Part shown: positions 53,563 through 62,059 of the stretch, piece by piece
How positions within the stretch are numbered: position 1 is the stretch's first letter
Layout: every line of letters begins with the position of its first letter
Source of the DNA: Streptomyces adustus
Lineage (GTDB): Bacteria; Actinomycetota; Actinomycetes; Streptomycetales; Streptomycetaceae
Direction of reading: 5' to 3'
DNA length: 62,750 bases
Assembly (NCBI RefSeq): GCF_009377175.1
Contig: NZ_VJZD01000026.1
Location: forward strand, 1-62,750
Translations under genes and position numbers: made by a program
Notes under the pieces: generated by a model
The model's database searches: none
What the model saw: only the letters and a program-made list of their open reading frames with translations
Told to the model about the DNA's origin: nothing

Positions 53563-53631
53563 CTTTGACTGTCCTGCTTGCAGGTCCGTACGGTCGCAGT
53601 CATTCCGCGCTCACCTGGAAGGACAGCCGAC

Positions 53632-54255
53632 ATGCACGTCGCGATCCTCACTTTCGAGGGGTACAACGAGCTCGACTCCCTGATCGCGCTCGGAGTGCTC
53701 AACCGCATCAAGGCTGACGACTGGCGCGTCACCATCGCCACGCCCAGCCCCAAGGTGACGTCCATGAACGGGGTGGTCATCGAGCAGATGTCCACACTGG
53801 AGGAGGCGTGCACCGCCGACGCCGTCATCATCGGCAGCGGCGTCGCCACCCGTGAGGTCGTCGAAGATCCGGCGATCATGAGTGTCCTGCGGGGCCTGGA
53901 CCCCTCGCGCCAGCTCATCGCGGCACAGTGCTCCGGCGCCCTCGTACTGGCCAGGCTCGGGCTCCTCAACGACATCCCCGCCTGCACCGACCTGACCACC
54001 AAGCCCTGGGTCATCGCGGCCGGCGTCGAGGTACTCAACCAGCCTTTCTACGCAAAGGACAACGTCGCCACCGCCGGCGGCTGCCTGGCTTCCCACTACC
54101 TCGCCGCGTGGATCATCACCCGACTGCGAGGCAAGGACGCCGCCGAGAGCGCACTGCACTATGTCGCCCCGGTCGGCGAGAAGGACGAGTACATCGAGCG
54201 TGCCTGGCGGAACATCACCCCCTATCTGCCCGCCCCTACGCCGACGCTCGTCTGA
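53632..54255 (+). CDS. DJ-1/PfpI family protein
   Basis: 207 residues of the class I glutamine-amidotransferase-like fold. The nucleophile elbow is LIAAQCSGALVLARLGLL with Cys100, and the conserved acidic residue is near the start (VAILTFEGYNELDS). Members act as glyoxalases, hydratases (isonitrile hydratase type) or amidases; the exact reaction cannot be told. GGAAGGA precedes ATG 53632, chosen over the frame opening at 53578. It diverges from the MocR regulator and is its presumed target. Confidence 0.9.
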   Translation: MHVAILTFEGYNELDSLIALGVLNRIKADDWRVTIATPSPKVTSMNGVVIEQMSTLEEACTADAVIIGSGVATREVVEDPAIMSVLRGLDPSRQLIAAQCSGALVLARLGLLNDIPACTDLTTKPWVIAAGVEVLNQPFYAKDNVATAGGCLASHYLAAWIITRLRGKDAAESALHYVAPVGEKDEYIERAWRNITPYLPAPTPTLV

Positions 54256-54331
54256 CGCTTCACACCGGGTCTCCAGCGCCTCCGGCAGGTCGACGGCGCA
54301 CGGATCGCCGCACCTGGCGGCGCGTCCGGCC

Positions 54332-54814
54332 CTACCGCCGGCGTCCCCCGCCCGGGTCCCGCGGTCCGGTCGGTCCTCGGCGGCCTCGGCTGGTCCGCGG
54401 AGGGGCCGAGGCATCCCGCCGACCGGGGTGGAGCCGCGGAAGCCGCAGCGGCCCAGCACGTTCGGATCGGCGTGCTCGAGATGTTCCGGTCCCGGCGGCC
54501 TCGGCCCCCTCTGACGAGGCTTGGGCAGCCGCCTGCGGGCGATGCCGTTCGACTTCCCGACCTCTCCTTGGAATCAAGGTTGTCGAGCCCGGCCGGAGAC
54601 GGATCCAGATTCCACTGACAAGGCGTTGGGTGATGAACGGCTCCAGGCCGTTCCAGGTGTGGGGGTAGCCGTCTATGCCCGGTCTCAACCGGATGGCGGG
54701 GTGCGGGCGTCCTGGCCCCAGAAGATTCTCGGCCTGGGCCAAGGGCATGCCGCAGTGAAGCGGACCGATACGGCCGGTCCGGGCGAACTCCACGAGCACG
54801 TTCATCAAGGTCAC
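54332..54814 (-). CDS. hypothetical protein, possibly truncated
   Basis: About 160 residues from GTG 54814. The first 75 look conserved: FARTGRIGPLHCGMPLAQAE, LLGPGRPHPAIRLRPGIDGY, PHTWNGLEPFITQRLVSGI. Similar openings occur in Streptomyces immunity-type hypothetical proteins that continue with a beta-rich part. Here the remainder turns Arg/Gly/Pro-rich and reads as non-coding, so a frameshift near 54590 is likely. Function unknown. Confidence 0.45.
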   Translation of the reverse strand: MTLMNVLVEFARTGRIGPLHCGMPLAQAENLLGPGRPHPAIRLRPGIDGYPHTWNGLEPFITQRLVSGIWIRLRPGSTTLIPRRGREVERHRPQAAAQASSEGAEAAGTGTSRARRSERAGPLRLPRLHPGRRDASAPPRTSRGRRGPTGPRDPGGGRRR

Positions 54815-55049
54815 GACGGTGACTCTGGCATCCTCTCGTGCCGAGCCACACCTGGATAGTGTTCGAAGAGGCCTCAGCACGACTCACCGGGTCGGCACGA
54901 TCGAGTGCGGGTGGTGAGGTCGACGACCGGCAGCAGTGTCCCAGTCGAAAGCCCAACAGCAGGCCAGCCGATGGAGGCGGCCCAGCGCATCCGACCGCCG
55001 GCCGTGTGGTTGGATCACGCGGAACGAATCTTCGTAGGGGCAGGGGGAC

Positions 55050-55544
55050 ATGATGGCGGCTCGCGCGGTGCTCTTCGCTCTGGAGGCCCAGGACGCCGAA
55101 CGCTTTTTGGCCTGTCAGGAGGACGACGAGGTCATCGAACTCGTCGCAGAGGTCGAGGACCGGTGGGACATGGACCACCTCTGCGAACTCGACAAGTCCT
55201 GGGATGCCCTGCACCGTTGCTTCACCGACGGCGACCTCGCCTTCGAGAACGGCGACTATCCGTTGTCGCACGTCATACTTGGCGGAGTGCCGTTGCACCA
55301 AGGCGACGATTACATCGTCTGCTACGTCGCTGCGGACCAGGTCCGCGAGGTCGCGAAGGCACTGGAGCCACTGGACGGGCAGTGGCTGGGCGAGCGCTTC
55401 GCCACGCTCACGTTCGACGCCTACCAGGGCACCGGCGACGCCGCCGACATCGCCTACACCCAGGCGTTCCTGCCCGGACTGAAGACCTTCTACCTCACCG
55501 CTGCGCAGAACGACCGAGCGGTCATCTTCACCGTCGATCAGTAG
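55050..55544 (+). CDS. DUF1877 (YfbM-like) family protein
   Basis: 164 residues. The family pattern is visible: FLACQEDDEVIELVAEVEDR, WDMDHLCELDKSWDALHRCF, PLSHVILGGVPLHQGDDYIV and FLPGLKTFYLTAAQNDRAVI. Homologues such as YfbM are small cytoplasmic proteins without known activity. GGGGGAC precedes the paired ATG codons at 55050 and 55053. It stands alone. Confidence 0.85.
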   Translation: MMAARAVLFALEAQDAERFLACQEDDEVIELVAEVEDRWDMDHLCELDKSWDALHRCFTDGDLAFENGDYPLSHVILGGVPLHQGDDYIVCYVAADQVREVAKALEPLDGQWLGERFATLTFDAYQGTGDAADIAYTQAFLPGLKTFYLTAAQNDRAVIFTVDQ

Positions 55545-55891
55545 ACCGGGGCCAACCGTCGGCGCATGTCGCGGGCGTACGGGCGGGCAGTCCGGGGGTT
55601 ACCGGTGAATGGGCGGCCGCCTTGCGCCGGCGTCTGCTCGACCGCATCCAGGTTGGCGGGGCTGCCGGGGTCACCTGGCGGCCGAGTCTGCGGGTGGCGC
55701 CGTCGGGCAGGGGGCAGGTGCACACTCGACGCGCTGGGGCGCCAGGTGCTGGTATGTCCCAGCGGGGACCGTTCCCTCGGGGTGGTCCCGGCGACGCCGT
55801 GCCCAGGCAAGTGCTCGTCTCAGACCAAGGCCACGCCGCAGTCGTCGGCGGTCGGCACTCCGCCAGGCCAGGATCGTCGTTCAGAGGCCGC

Positions 55892-55996
55892 CTACCTTGA
55901 GAGGAACTTCTCGATGACGGCGATCACCTTGGTCGGGCCCTCCGGGGCGACCAGTTCGACGGGCTTGTCGATCCGGTAGAGGTCGCCCCGCGGCGG
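55892..55996 (-). pseudogene. unidentified gene tail
   Basis: Minus strand, 34 codons ending DLYRIDKPVELVAPEGPTKV then IAVIEKFLSR and TAG. It looks like the C terminus of a real protein, but an in-frame TGA lies just upstream near 55998 and no larger ORF joins it. I do not recognise the family. The rest of 55545-56005 shows no assignable gene. Confidence 0.35.
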
Positions 55997-56005
55997 GTGC
56001 GAGGG

Positions 56006-56413
56006 TCATGTGTCATGGAGTTCGGCCTGGACGCGGCGGGAGGGACGGAAGGCGTAGAGGTCGAGGATGCCGGGCGGGTCGGCGAGGCCGGGGCCGCCGT
56101 CCTTGACCCAGGTGGTGATGTCGATGGTGGCGTCGGGGTCGTTGACCAGGCCGAGCCAGACGGGGCGGCCGCCGTTCTTGCGGCCTTCGGCGGAAGGCTG
56201 GACGACGATGACGTTGGCGCGCTCGCAGGCGTCGAGGCAGTCGGTGACGCGTACGGTCGCCGTGCCGTCGAGGGCTTGGCGCAGGTCTCGGAGTTGGGCG
56301 GTGTGGTCGAGGCCGGGGATCTTGGGGGTACCGCAGCAGCAGCCGCGGCAGACGGTGACGGTGGGCCGTGCTGCCCCCGGGGCAGGGGAGGCGCGACGGG
56401 TGCGTCGGCTCAC
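56006..56413 (-). CDS. (2Fe-2S) ferredoxin-like protein
   Basis: About 135 residues from GTG 56413. The Cys arrangement, VTVCRGCCCGT and later VRVTDCLDACERANVIVVQP, is that of thioredoxin-like 2Fe-2S ferredoxins, with a C-terminal part ending in a short Arg/Phe-rich tail. The start overlaps the stop of the P1B-4 ATPase by four bases (GTGA), so translation is coupled. A role beside a Co/Ni/Fe exporter, for instance sensing or buffering iron-sulphur stress, is inference. No other ferredoxin partner is nearby. Confidence 0.8.
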   Translation of the reverse strand: MSRRTRRASPAPGAARPTVTVCRGCCCGTPKIPGLDHTAQLRDLRQALDGTATVRVTDCLDACERANVIVVQPSAEGRKNGGRPVWLGLVNDPDATIDITTWVKDGGPGLADPPGILDLYAFRPSRRVQAELHDT

Positions 56414-58386
56414 GCGGTGTCCTTGGTGAGTCGGGGCCAGGCGGTCTCGCGCAGCAGGCGCAGGCCGTTGAGGCCGACGATGACGGTGGAGCCCTCGTGG
56501 CCGGCGACGCCGAGGGGCAGGGGGAGGGTGCCGATCAGGTCCCAGGCGACCAGGACGGCGATGAAGGACCCGGCGATGGCCAGGTTCTGGACGACGAAGC
56601 GGCGTGCGGTGCGGGAGAGCTGCACGATCGCGGGGATGGTGGCCAGTTCGTCGCGCACGACGACGGCGTCGGCGGTCTCCAGGGCGAGATCGGAGCCGGC
56701 CTTGCCCATCGCGATCCCGCAGTGCGCGGCGGCCAGGGCGGGGGCGTCGTTGACTCCGTCGCCCACGACCAGCACCTTGTGACCCTGGGCTTCCCACTTC
56801 TTGACGGCGTCGACCTTGTCCCGGGGGAGCAGCCCGGCGCGGACCTCGGTGATGCCGACCTCGGCGGCCAGGTGCCGGGCGGCGCGTTCGTTGTCGCCGG
56901 TCAGCAGGATCGGGGTGCGGCCGGTCAGGCGGGTGAGGGCGGCTACGGTGGCCGCCGCGTCCGGCCGCAGCCGGTCCGCGATCCCCAGCATGCCCACCGG
57001 TACCCCGTCGCGCACAACGACGACCGAGGTACGCCCGTCCTCCTCCAGCTCGGCCACCACTGCCCGGTGCGGCTGGTGGCCGGCACCGTCCAGCAGCCGG
57101 GCGGGGGAGCCGACCGTGACGGTGTGGCCGGCGACGGTGGCGGTGACGCCCTGTCCGGGGGTGGAGGTGAAGTCTTCGGCTTCGGTCAGGGGCAGGCCGC
57201 GTTCGCGGGCGGCGGCGACCACGGCCCGGGCCAGCGGGTGCTCGCTGGGATGCTCGGCGGAGGCTGCCAGAGCGAGGAGCGCATCGTCCTTCAGGCCGCT
57301 GCCGGGCAGGGGGCGCAGGTCGGTGACATGGGGGGTGCCTTCGGTGAGGGTGCCGGTCTTGTCCAGGGCGACGGTGCTGATCTGGCCGAGGCGCTCCATG
57401 ACGACGGCGGACTTGGCGAGCACGCCACGGCGGCCGGCGTTGGCGATGGCTGACAGCAGCGGCGGCATGGTGGAGAGCACCACCGCGCACGGCGAGGCCA
57501 CGATCATGAACGTCATCGCCCGCAGCAGTGCCGAAGAGAGGGCGTTTCCGAAGGCGAGCGGGATCGCGAAGACGGCGAGGGTCGCGAGGACCATGCCGAT
57601 CGAGTAGCGCTGCTCGATCTTCTCGATGAACAGCTGGGTGGGCGCCTTGGTCTCGGAGGCTTCCTCGACCATCTTCACGATCCGGGCGATCACCGAGTCG
57701 GACGGGTCGCGCTCGACCCGTACGCGCAGGACCCCGGTGCCGTTGACGGTGCCGGCGAACACCTCGTCCCCGGCCTGCCTGGCCACCGGAAGCGGCTCGC
57801 CGGTGATGGTGGCCTGGTCGACGTCACTGGCTCCGTCGAGTACCTGTCCGTCCGCGCCGACCCGCTCGCCGGGACGGACCAGAATCGTGTCCCCGACCAT
57901 CAGGCGCTCGGTGTCCACCGTCTCCTCGGTGCCGTCCGGCAGGAGCCGGGTGGCGGTGGTGGGGGCGAGGTCGAGCAGTCCGCGCACGGAGTCCGCGGTG
58001 CGGGCGGTGGCTACGGCTTCCAGGGCGCCGGAGGTGGCGAAGATGACGATCAGCAGCGCGCCGTCGAGGACCTGCCCGATCGCGGCGGCCCCCAGGGCGG
58101 CGACGACCATCAGCAGGTCCACGTCCAGCGTCTTGTCCTTCAGGGCTTTCAACCCCTCCCAGGCCGGCTCCCAGCCGCCGGTGACGTAGGTCGCGGCGAA
58201 CAGGGCGCCCCACAGCCACACCGGACCGTCCATCAGGTGGATCGGCAGCGCGAGAAGGAACAGCACCAGCGCCGCGAGCGCCCAGCGGGCCTCGGTCGTC
58301 GCGAGCAGACGGGTTTGGCGCCGGGGCGGTAGCGGACGCATGGCGCCGGTGGGCGGCGCGGACCGCTGCTCCAGGACAGTAGACAT
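56410..58386 (-). CDS. P1B-4-type heavy-metal translocating ATPase (Co/Ni/Fe type)
   Basis: About 658 residues. It lacks N-terminal Cys-rich metal domains. Motifs in order: TGEPLPVARQAGDEVFAGT, the metal-binding MIVASPCAVVLS (SPC), DKTGTLTEG with the phosphorylated Asp, SEHPLARAVV, GDGVNDAPALAAAH, and a final helix GHEGSTVIVGLNGLRLL. SPC together with HEGST defines the P1B-4 group, which exports Co2+, Ni2+ or Fe2+. ATG 58386 is chosen; the frame extends to 58458 into the operator. It is divergent from an NmtR-type sensor and coupled to a 2Fe-2S ferredoxin gene. Confidence 0.93.
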   Translation of the reverse strand: MSTVLEQRSAPPTGAMRPLPPRRQTRLLATTEARWALAALVLFLLALPIHLMDGPVWLWGALFAATYVTGGWEPAWEGLKALKDKTLDVDLLMVVAALGAAAIGQVLDGALLIVIFATSGALEAVATARTADSVRGLLDLAPTTATRLLPDGTEETVDTERLMVGDTILVRPGERVGADGQVLDGASDVDQATITGEPLPVARQAGDEVFAGTVNGTGVLRVRVERDPSDSVIARIVKMVEEASETKAPTQLFIEKIEQRYSIGMVLATLAVFAIPLAFGNALSSALLRAMTFMIVASPCAVVLSTMPPLLSAIANAGRRGVLAKSAVVMERLGQISTVALDKTGTLTEGTPHVTDLRPLPGSGLKDDALLALAASAEHPSEHPLARAVVAAARERGLPLTEAEDFTSTPGQGVTATVAGHTVTVGSPARLLDGAGHQPHRAVVAELEEDGRTSVVVVRDGVPVGMLGIADRLRPDAAATVAALTRLTGRTPILLTGDNERAARHLAAEVGITEVRAGLLPRDKVDAVKKWEAQGHKVLVVGDGVNDAPALAAAHCGIAMGKAGSDLALETADAVVVRDELATIPAIVQLSRTARRFVVQNLAIAGSFIAVLVAWDLIGTLPLPLGVAGHEGSTVIVGLNGLRLLRETAWPRLTKDTA

Positions 58387-58432
58387 GACAAAACAACCCT
58401 TCACGGGCGGGAGGTGGCTACGCTTCCACCGT

Positions 58433-58460
58433 ACATGAACGTCTGAACAGCTCTTCATGT
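58433..58460. promoter_or_regulatory. NmtR-type operator in the divergent promoter
   Basis: ACATGAA (58433-58439) and TTCATGT (58454-58460) are perfect inverted arms, with another TGAA at 58444-58447 inside. ATGAA/TTCAT arms are characteristic of ArsR/NmtR operators. It lies in the 94-base gap between the ATPase and the sensor, covering both promoters. Confidence 0.65.
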
Positions 58461-58480
58461 GTCATCGGTATGATGGGCGC

Positions 58481-58873
58481 ATGGGCCATGGACGCGACAC
58501 CATCACCAGCAGCGCCAGTACCCGCGAACGGCTCGATGCGGTCGGTACCGCCGACGTCGCCGCCACCCTCCAGGCCCTCGCCACACCCTCCCGGCTCTAC
58601 ATCCTGGCCCGCCTCCAGGAAGGCCCCTGCGCGGTCGGAGAGCTCGCCGAAGCCGTCGGCATGGAAGCCTCCGCCTGCTCGCACCAGCTCCGGCTGCTGC
58701 GAAACCTCGGCCTGGTCACCGGCGAGCGGCAGGGCCGCTCCATCGTCTACTCGCTCTACGACAACCACGTCGCGGAGCTTCTCGATCAGGCCCTCTACCA
58801 CGTCGAGCACCTGCGCCTGGGATTGCACGACACCCCGGCCCACGCGGCTGCCCCGGCCGCCCCCGGGCGCTGA
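58481..58873 (+). CDS. nmtR: ArsR-family Ni/Co sensor, NmtR-like
   Basis: 130 residues. The N terminus is MGHGRD, giving Gly2-His3 as in mycobacterial NmtR. The winged helix is LQALATPSRLYILARLQEGP then EASACSHQLRLLRNLGLVT. Metal ligands at Asp94, His96, His107 and His110 lie exactly three positions after NmtR Asp91, His93, His104 and His107, and further His occur at 117 and 121. This matches the Ni(II)/Co(II)-binding site. The protein should release DNA when metal is bound, derepressing the divergent P1B-4 ATPase. ATG 58481 places the essential Gly-His at the start; the longer frame from 58457 would not. Confidence 0.9.
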   Translation: MGHGRDTITSSASTRERLDAVGTADVAATLQALATPSRLYILARLQEGPCAVGELAEAVGMEASACSHQLRLLRNLGLVTGERQGRSIVYSLYDNHVAELLDQALYHVEHLRLGLHDTPAHAAAPAAPGR

Positions 58874-58930
58874 GCACAAGCCTGATGCCGCCCGGCGCTT
58901 CAGCTCTGCCGGCAGTGATCCTTGTGTCGC

Positions 58931-59140
58931 GACTCCTCCCTGCCCGCCGAGCTGTACGAGCGCGACATCGGCTGCACCTGACTGCACAGCACGACTCCCG
59001 GCGGCCGGCTCGTCTTCCATGCGTTCGCCGTCCTGGCGGAGCTCCCGCGAATTCATGGTGATAGGGGCCGACGCGGGCCTGGCCGTCGTCTGCGACCCCC
59101 TGCTCGGCCTGGTCCTTTGCCAAGCCGCTGGGCGTCTTGC
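58931..59140 (+). pseudogene. serine recombinase (resolvase) remnant
   Basis: The frame contains LPAELYERDIGCT, a stop at 58979-58981, then LHSTTPGGRLVFHAFAVLAE, a recognisable stretch of Tn3-type resolvases (TPGGRLVFHVFAALAEFER). Further downstream the sequence resembles ADAGLAVV in another frame. At least one stop and one frameshift make it non-functional. No res site recognised. The rest of 58874-59443 includes a coding-like tail (STGRVVDAALLAFPGDRIDA) just before the next gene, unassigned. Confidence 0.55.
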
Positions 59141-59443
59141 CACCCCATTCCCGACCCGAAAGAGCTGCGCGCAGGCGTCGTGTCGGACCGGCTCAACGCC
59201 CCAGTACCTCTCTGGCGCCGCCCGACCCTTGTAATCGGTACCTGGGTACAGGTTCACCGTCGGAGGAGTCCCCCGTTGAGGGACCCTCCCGATCGCCTCC
59301 GCCGCGCCGGTCCTCGCGATCACGCGGGTCGCTACCGCCTCCACCGGCCGAGTCGTCGACGCCGCCCTCCTGGCCTTCCCAGGGGACCGCATCGACGCGG
59401 TCTTCACCACCCACCACGCGCGCGACGAGAGGCAGGCACAAGG

Positions 59444-59724
59444 ATGACGGCACGGAACGAACTGCGCCTCTTCCCGTGGTCGGACCCGGAGAGCCAGCCC
59501 TGCTACCTGAGCACCGACGGCCCAGACGGCTACGTGGCCCGCCCGGCGGACGACATCGAGTCGGTCCAACTCGGCTCGGCGAACGAGCTGCTGACACACG
59601 CCCACGAAACGCTCGAGACCAGAACGCGAACGCGGAAGACATGCAACGGCTGGCCCACGAACTGGCCGGCTCTCTGCGGGACCTCCTGCGCGTTGCGACC
59701 AGCCGCGGTGACCTCCTGGCGTAA
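59444..59724 (+). pseudogene. small conserved-type gene with a frameshift
   Basis: ATG 59444 opens TARNELRLFPWSDPESQPCY, then LSTDGPDGYVARPADDIESV and QLGSANELLTHAHETLE. After about 59620 the recognisable continuation moves to another frame: AEDMQRLAHELAGSLRDLLR and VATSRGDLLA to TAA. Together they make a 93-residue protein of a kind common in Streptomyces (PCYL...GYVSR.ADD.ESVQL...ADELL). One indel near 59620-59635 splits it. Confidence 0.6.
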
Positions 59725-59755
59725 GCGACCCGCACAACATCTGAACGACGGGGCG

Positions 59756-60733
59756 TTAGAGCCTGTCCGGGCGATCATGAACGGAGCCAGATGACCAGGG
59801 CTGCGACGGTGACGGTTCCGAGGAAGATGTATGCGCGTTTTTCATAGCGCGTCGCGACGGCTCTGTGCGCCTTGAGCTTATTGATGGCGCGTTCGACCGT
59901 GTTGCGTTTTTTGTAACGTTCTTTGTCCAAGCCTGGTGGCCTGCCACCGTGTGAGCCCCGGCGCAGGCGGGCGGCTTGCTGGTCCTTTTTCTCCGGGATG
60001 ACGTGGCGGATGCCGCGCCTTCGCAGATAAGCGCGAAAGGTGCGGTTGCTGTACGCCTTATCCGCGCTGAGGCTGTCCGGACGCCGGCGCGGGCGGCCCG
60101 GCCCGGCCCGGCCCGTGGCACACGGATCTTGTCCATGACCGGCTCGAACTGGGTGCAGTCCGCCCGCTGCCCGGGGGTGACAGTGAGAGACAGCGGGCGG
60201 CAGCGACCATCGGCGCTCAGGTGGACTTTCGCGGTGAACCCGCCGCGGGAGCGCCCCAGTCCCTCGCCTGCAGCACCACCGCCACCACATGGCCGAGCAA
60301 CCTCAACCAGGGCCTCTCGGTCAGGTGTTCCACTGCGGCGCCCCCCTTTGAACAACTCGGTGCCGGCGGTGGGGTTCTGCGGGCCCCGGCGGCGTGCTGG
60401 TGAGCCTGCATCACGGTGGAGTCCACCGAGATGTCTCAGTCGATCGCGCCGTCCGCGTCGGCGGCGCCCTGGACCTGCTGGAACAGCCGCTCCCAGGTGC
60501 CGTCGGCCGACCAGAGCCGATGGCGTTCATACACGGTCTTCCACGGGCCGAACCGTTCCGGCAGATCCCGCCACGGCAACCCGGTCCGTACCCGGTGCAG
60601 TATCCCGTTGACCACCTGACGGTGGTCCGGCCACTGCCCGCACCGGTTGTTACTCACCGGCAGCAGCGGCTCCAACTGCGCCCACTGCCCGTCCGAAAGA
60701 TCTCCCCGCCCCATCATGCTCCGGACAACGCTC
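59756..60733 (-). mobile_element. broken IS5-family insertion sequence
   Basis: On the minus strand the transposase starts at ATG 60717 (GRGDLSDGQWAQLEPLLPVS). It hits TGA at 60438-60436 where related sequences have Trp, then DISVDSTVMQAHQHAAGARR continues. The catalytic part is scattered over further frames: SRGGFTAKVHLSADGRCRPL in one, then PDSLSADKAYSNRT and RNTVERAINKLKAHRAVATR to the stop at 59775 in another. The ends are imperfect inverted repeats: AGAGCCTGTCCGG near 59758 and CCGGACAACGCTCC at 60721-60734. The element is inactive unless supplied in trans. Confidence 0.75.
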
Positions 60734-60761
60734 CAGGCCGGTGGCCGGACACGGCCTGGAG

Positions 60762-61298
60762 TCAGGACGCGGCAGCAGCCCGCAAGTCTTCGGCCGACAG
60801 CAGTGACAACAGACTGATGCCCTCCGCCTTGAGAGCCTCCGCACCGCCTTGCTCCCGGTCGATCACGCATAGCGCCTCATCCACCTGCGCGCCCAGGTTC
60901 CGCAGGTCCGCGGTCGACAGCACGATCTGCCCACCGCTGGTGACGACGTCCTCGATGACCAGCACCTTCTGGCCCGCAACCTCCGCACCCTCGGCCAGAC
61001 GGCACGTGCCATACGGCTTGGCCTGCTTGCGCACGAACGCGCAAGGAAGGCCCGTGTGTCGGCCGAGCGCGGTCACTACCGGGATGCCGCCCATCTCCAG
61101 GCCGGCCAGCACCTGCGTGCCGGACGGCACCAGAGGGGCCATCCGTCGGGCGATGTCGTCCAGCAGGACGGGATCCGCCTCGAATCGGTACTTGTCGAAG
61201 TACTCCGTGGCAGTACGTCCCGACCGGAGCGTGAACTGGCCGGTCAGGTGAGAGGCAGCATGGATACGGCGAGCAAGATCAGACTTCGTCACAGGCAA
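60762..61298 (-). CDS. pyrE: orotate phosphoribosyltransferase-like protein
   Basis: 178 residues. It has an N-terminal helix (SDLARRIHAASHL), TLRSGRTATEYFDKYRFEAD, VLAGLEMGGIPVVTALG and the PRPP-binding loop KVLVIEDVVTSGGQ, all as in PyrE, which makes OMP from orotate and PRPP. Start is TTG 61298 or GTG 61292; GGGAGAG lies upstream of both. The gene is flanked by insertion-sequence debris and not by other pyrimidine genes. It may be a second copy or a specialised phosphoribosyltransferase. Confidence 0.85.
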   Translation of the reverse strand: MPVTKSDLARRIHAASHLTGQFTLRSGRTATEYFDKYRFEADPVLLDDIARRMAPLVPSGTQVLAGLEMGGIPVVTALGRHTGLPCAFVRKQAKPYGTCRLAEGAEVAGQKVLVIEDVVTSGGQIVLSTADLRNLGAQVDEALCVIDREQGGAEALKAEGISLLSLLSAEDLRAAAAS

Positions 61299-61358
61299 TC
61301 ACTCTCCCAGCCACCCCACCCGACCAGCACACCGGCTCCCCTTACGACTCCACTACAA

Positions 61359-61371
61359 GATCGCCCGGACA
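61359..61371. repeat. solo copy of an IS5-type terminal sequence
   Basis: GATCGCCCGGACA is identical to the complement of the left end of the broken IS5-family element (59763-59775). It lies on the far side of the pyrE-like gene. Either a scar of a lost second copy or part of a composite arrangement. Confidence 0.45.
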
Positions 61372-61568
61372 CTGCCTAGCCCCGAACCACGGCCACACCC
61401 TCACCTTGATCCACTTTCGATACACGGCCTAGTACTCAAGCCGTAGATCGTGATCTCGCCCGCTGGCGTCCTAGATGCTTCAGTTGGCGGTCCCGCACTC
61501 TGTCGTGGTCAGGTGCCGAGTGAGCTCGTCGAGAAGGTCAGCCAAGATGTCCCCCGTAGGATCCGGGC

Positions 61569-61961
61569 ATGAACAGCAAGGGGTGGGGAGCCCTCTACGG
61601 GCTGTGCTTCGCTGTCGCGCTCGGCTGGGGGGCGACCGGGCTTGTCGAGGGCGGGTGCGACTGGCATTACGACGGCCAACGAAGCGCGTGTGGGGTGCCG
61701 GACGGCTATGGCTGGTATGCCGCCGTCTTCATCATCGCGGCCCTTTCGTTCCTTCCGCTGTGCTGGACGGTGATCCGTACCGACGACTGGCGACCGTCGT
61801 TGGGGATCTCTGTCGGTGCTGCCATCGCCTTGGCGATCACCCTGTCCACGGGCATCACCCGAGGATTCTTGATTCTGGCGGCAGTCGAGGCAGCTATCGC
61901 TATGGGAGTGCCGTTGATTCTCAGGAGGGTCGGCGCACGAAGGCGCGGGCGAAGAAGATGA
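61569..61961 (+). CDS. small membrane protein, about four TM segments
   Basis: 130 residues. Hydrophobic stretches are GLCFAVALGWGATGLV, YAAVFIIAALSFLPLCW, LGISVGAAIALAITLSTG and FLILAAVEAAIAMGVPLIL, followed by a basic tail RRVGARRRGRRR on the inside. The loop after segment 1 contains two Cys. No family recognised. The gene lies between pyrE and an IS701-type transposase and has no strong ribosome-binding site. Confidence 0.7.
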   Translation: MNSKGWGALYGLCFAVALGWGATGLVEGGCDWHYDGQRSACGVPDGYGWYAAVFIIAALSFLPLCWTVIRTDDWRPSLGISVGAAIALAITLSTGITRGFLILAAVEAAIAMGVPLILRRVGARRRGRRR

Positions 61962-62059
61962 GCAGGACCTCCACGCCAACTTGAACTCGGAGTCGCCAGC
62001 CAAGGCGCCCAGAGTCGGGCGGGACGCAGATTGGTGCGGCCACCGATGATCATCGGTGT

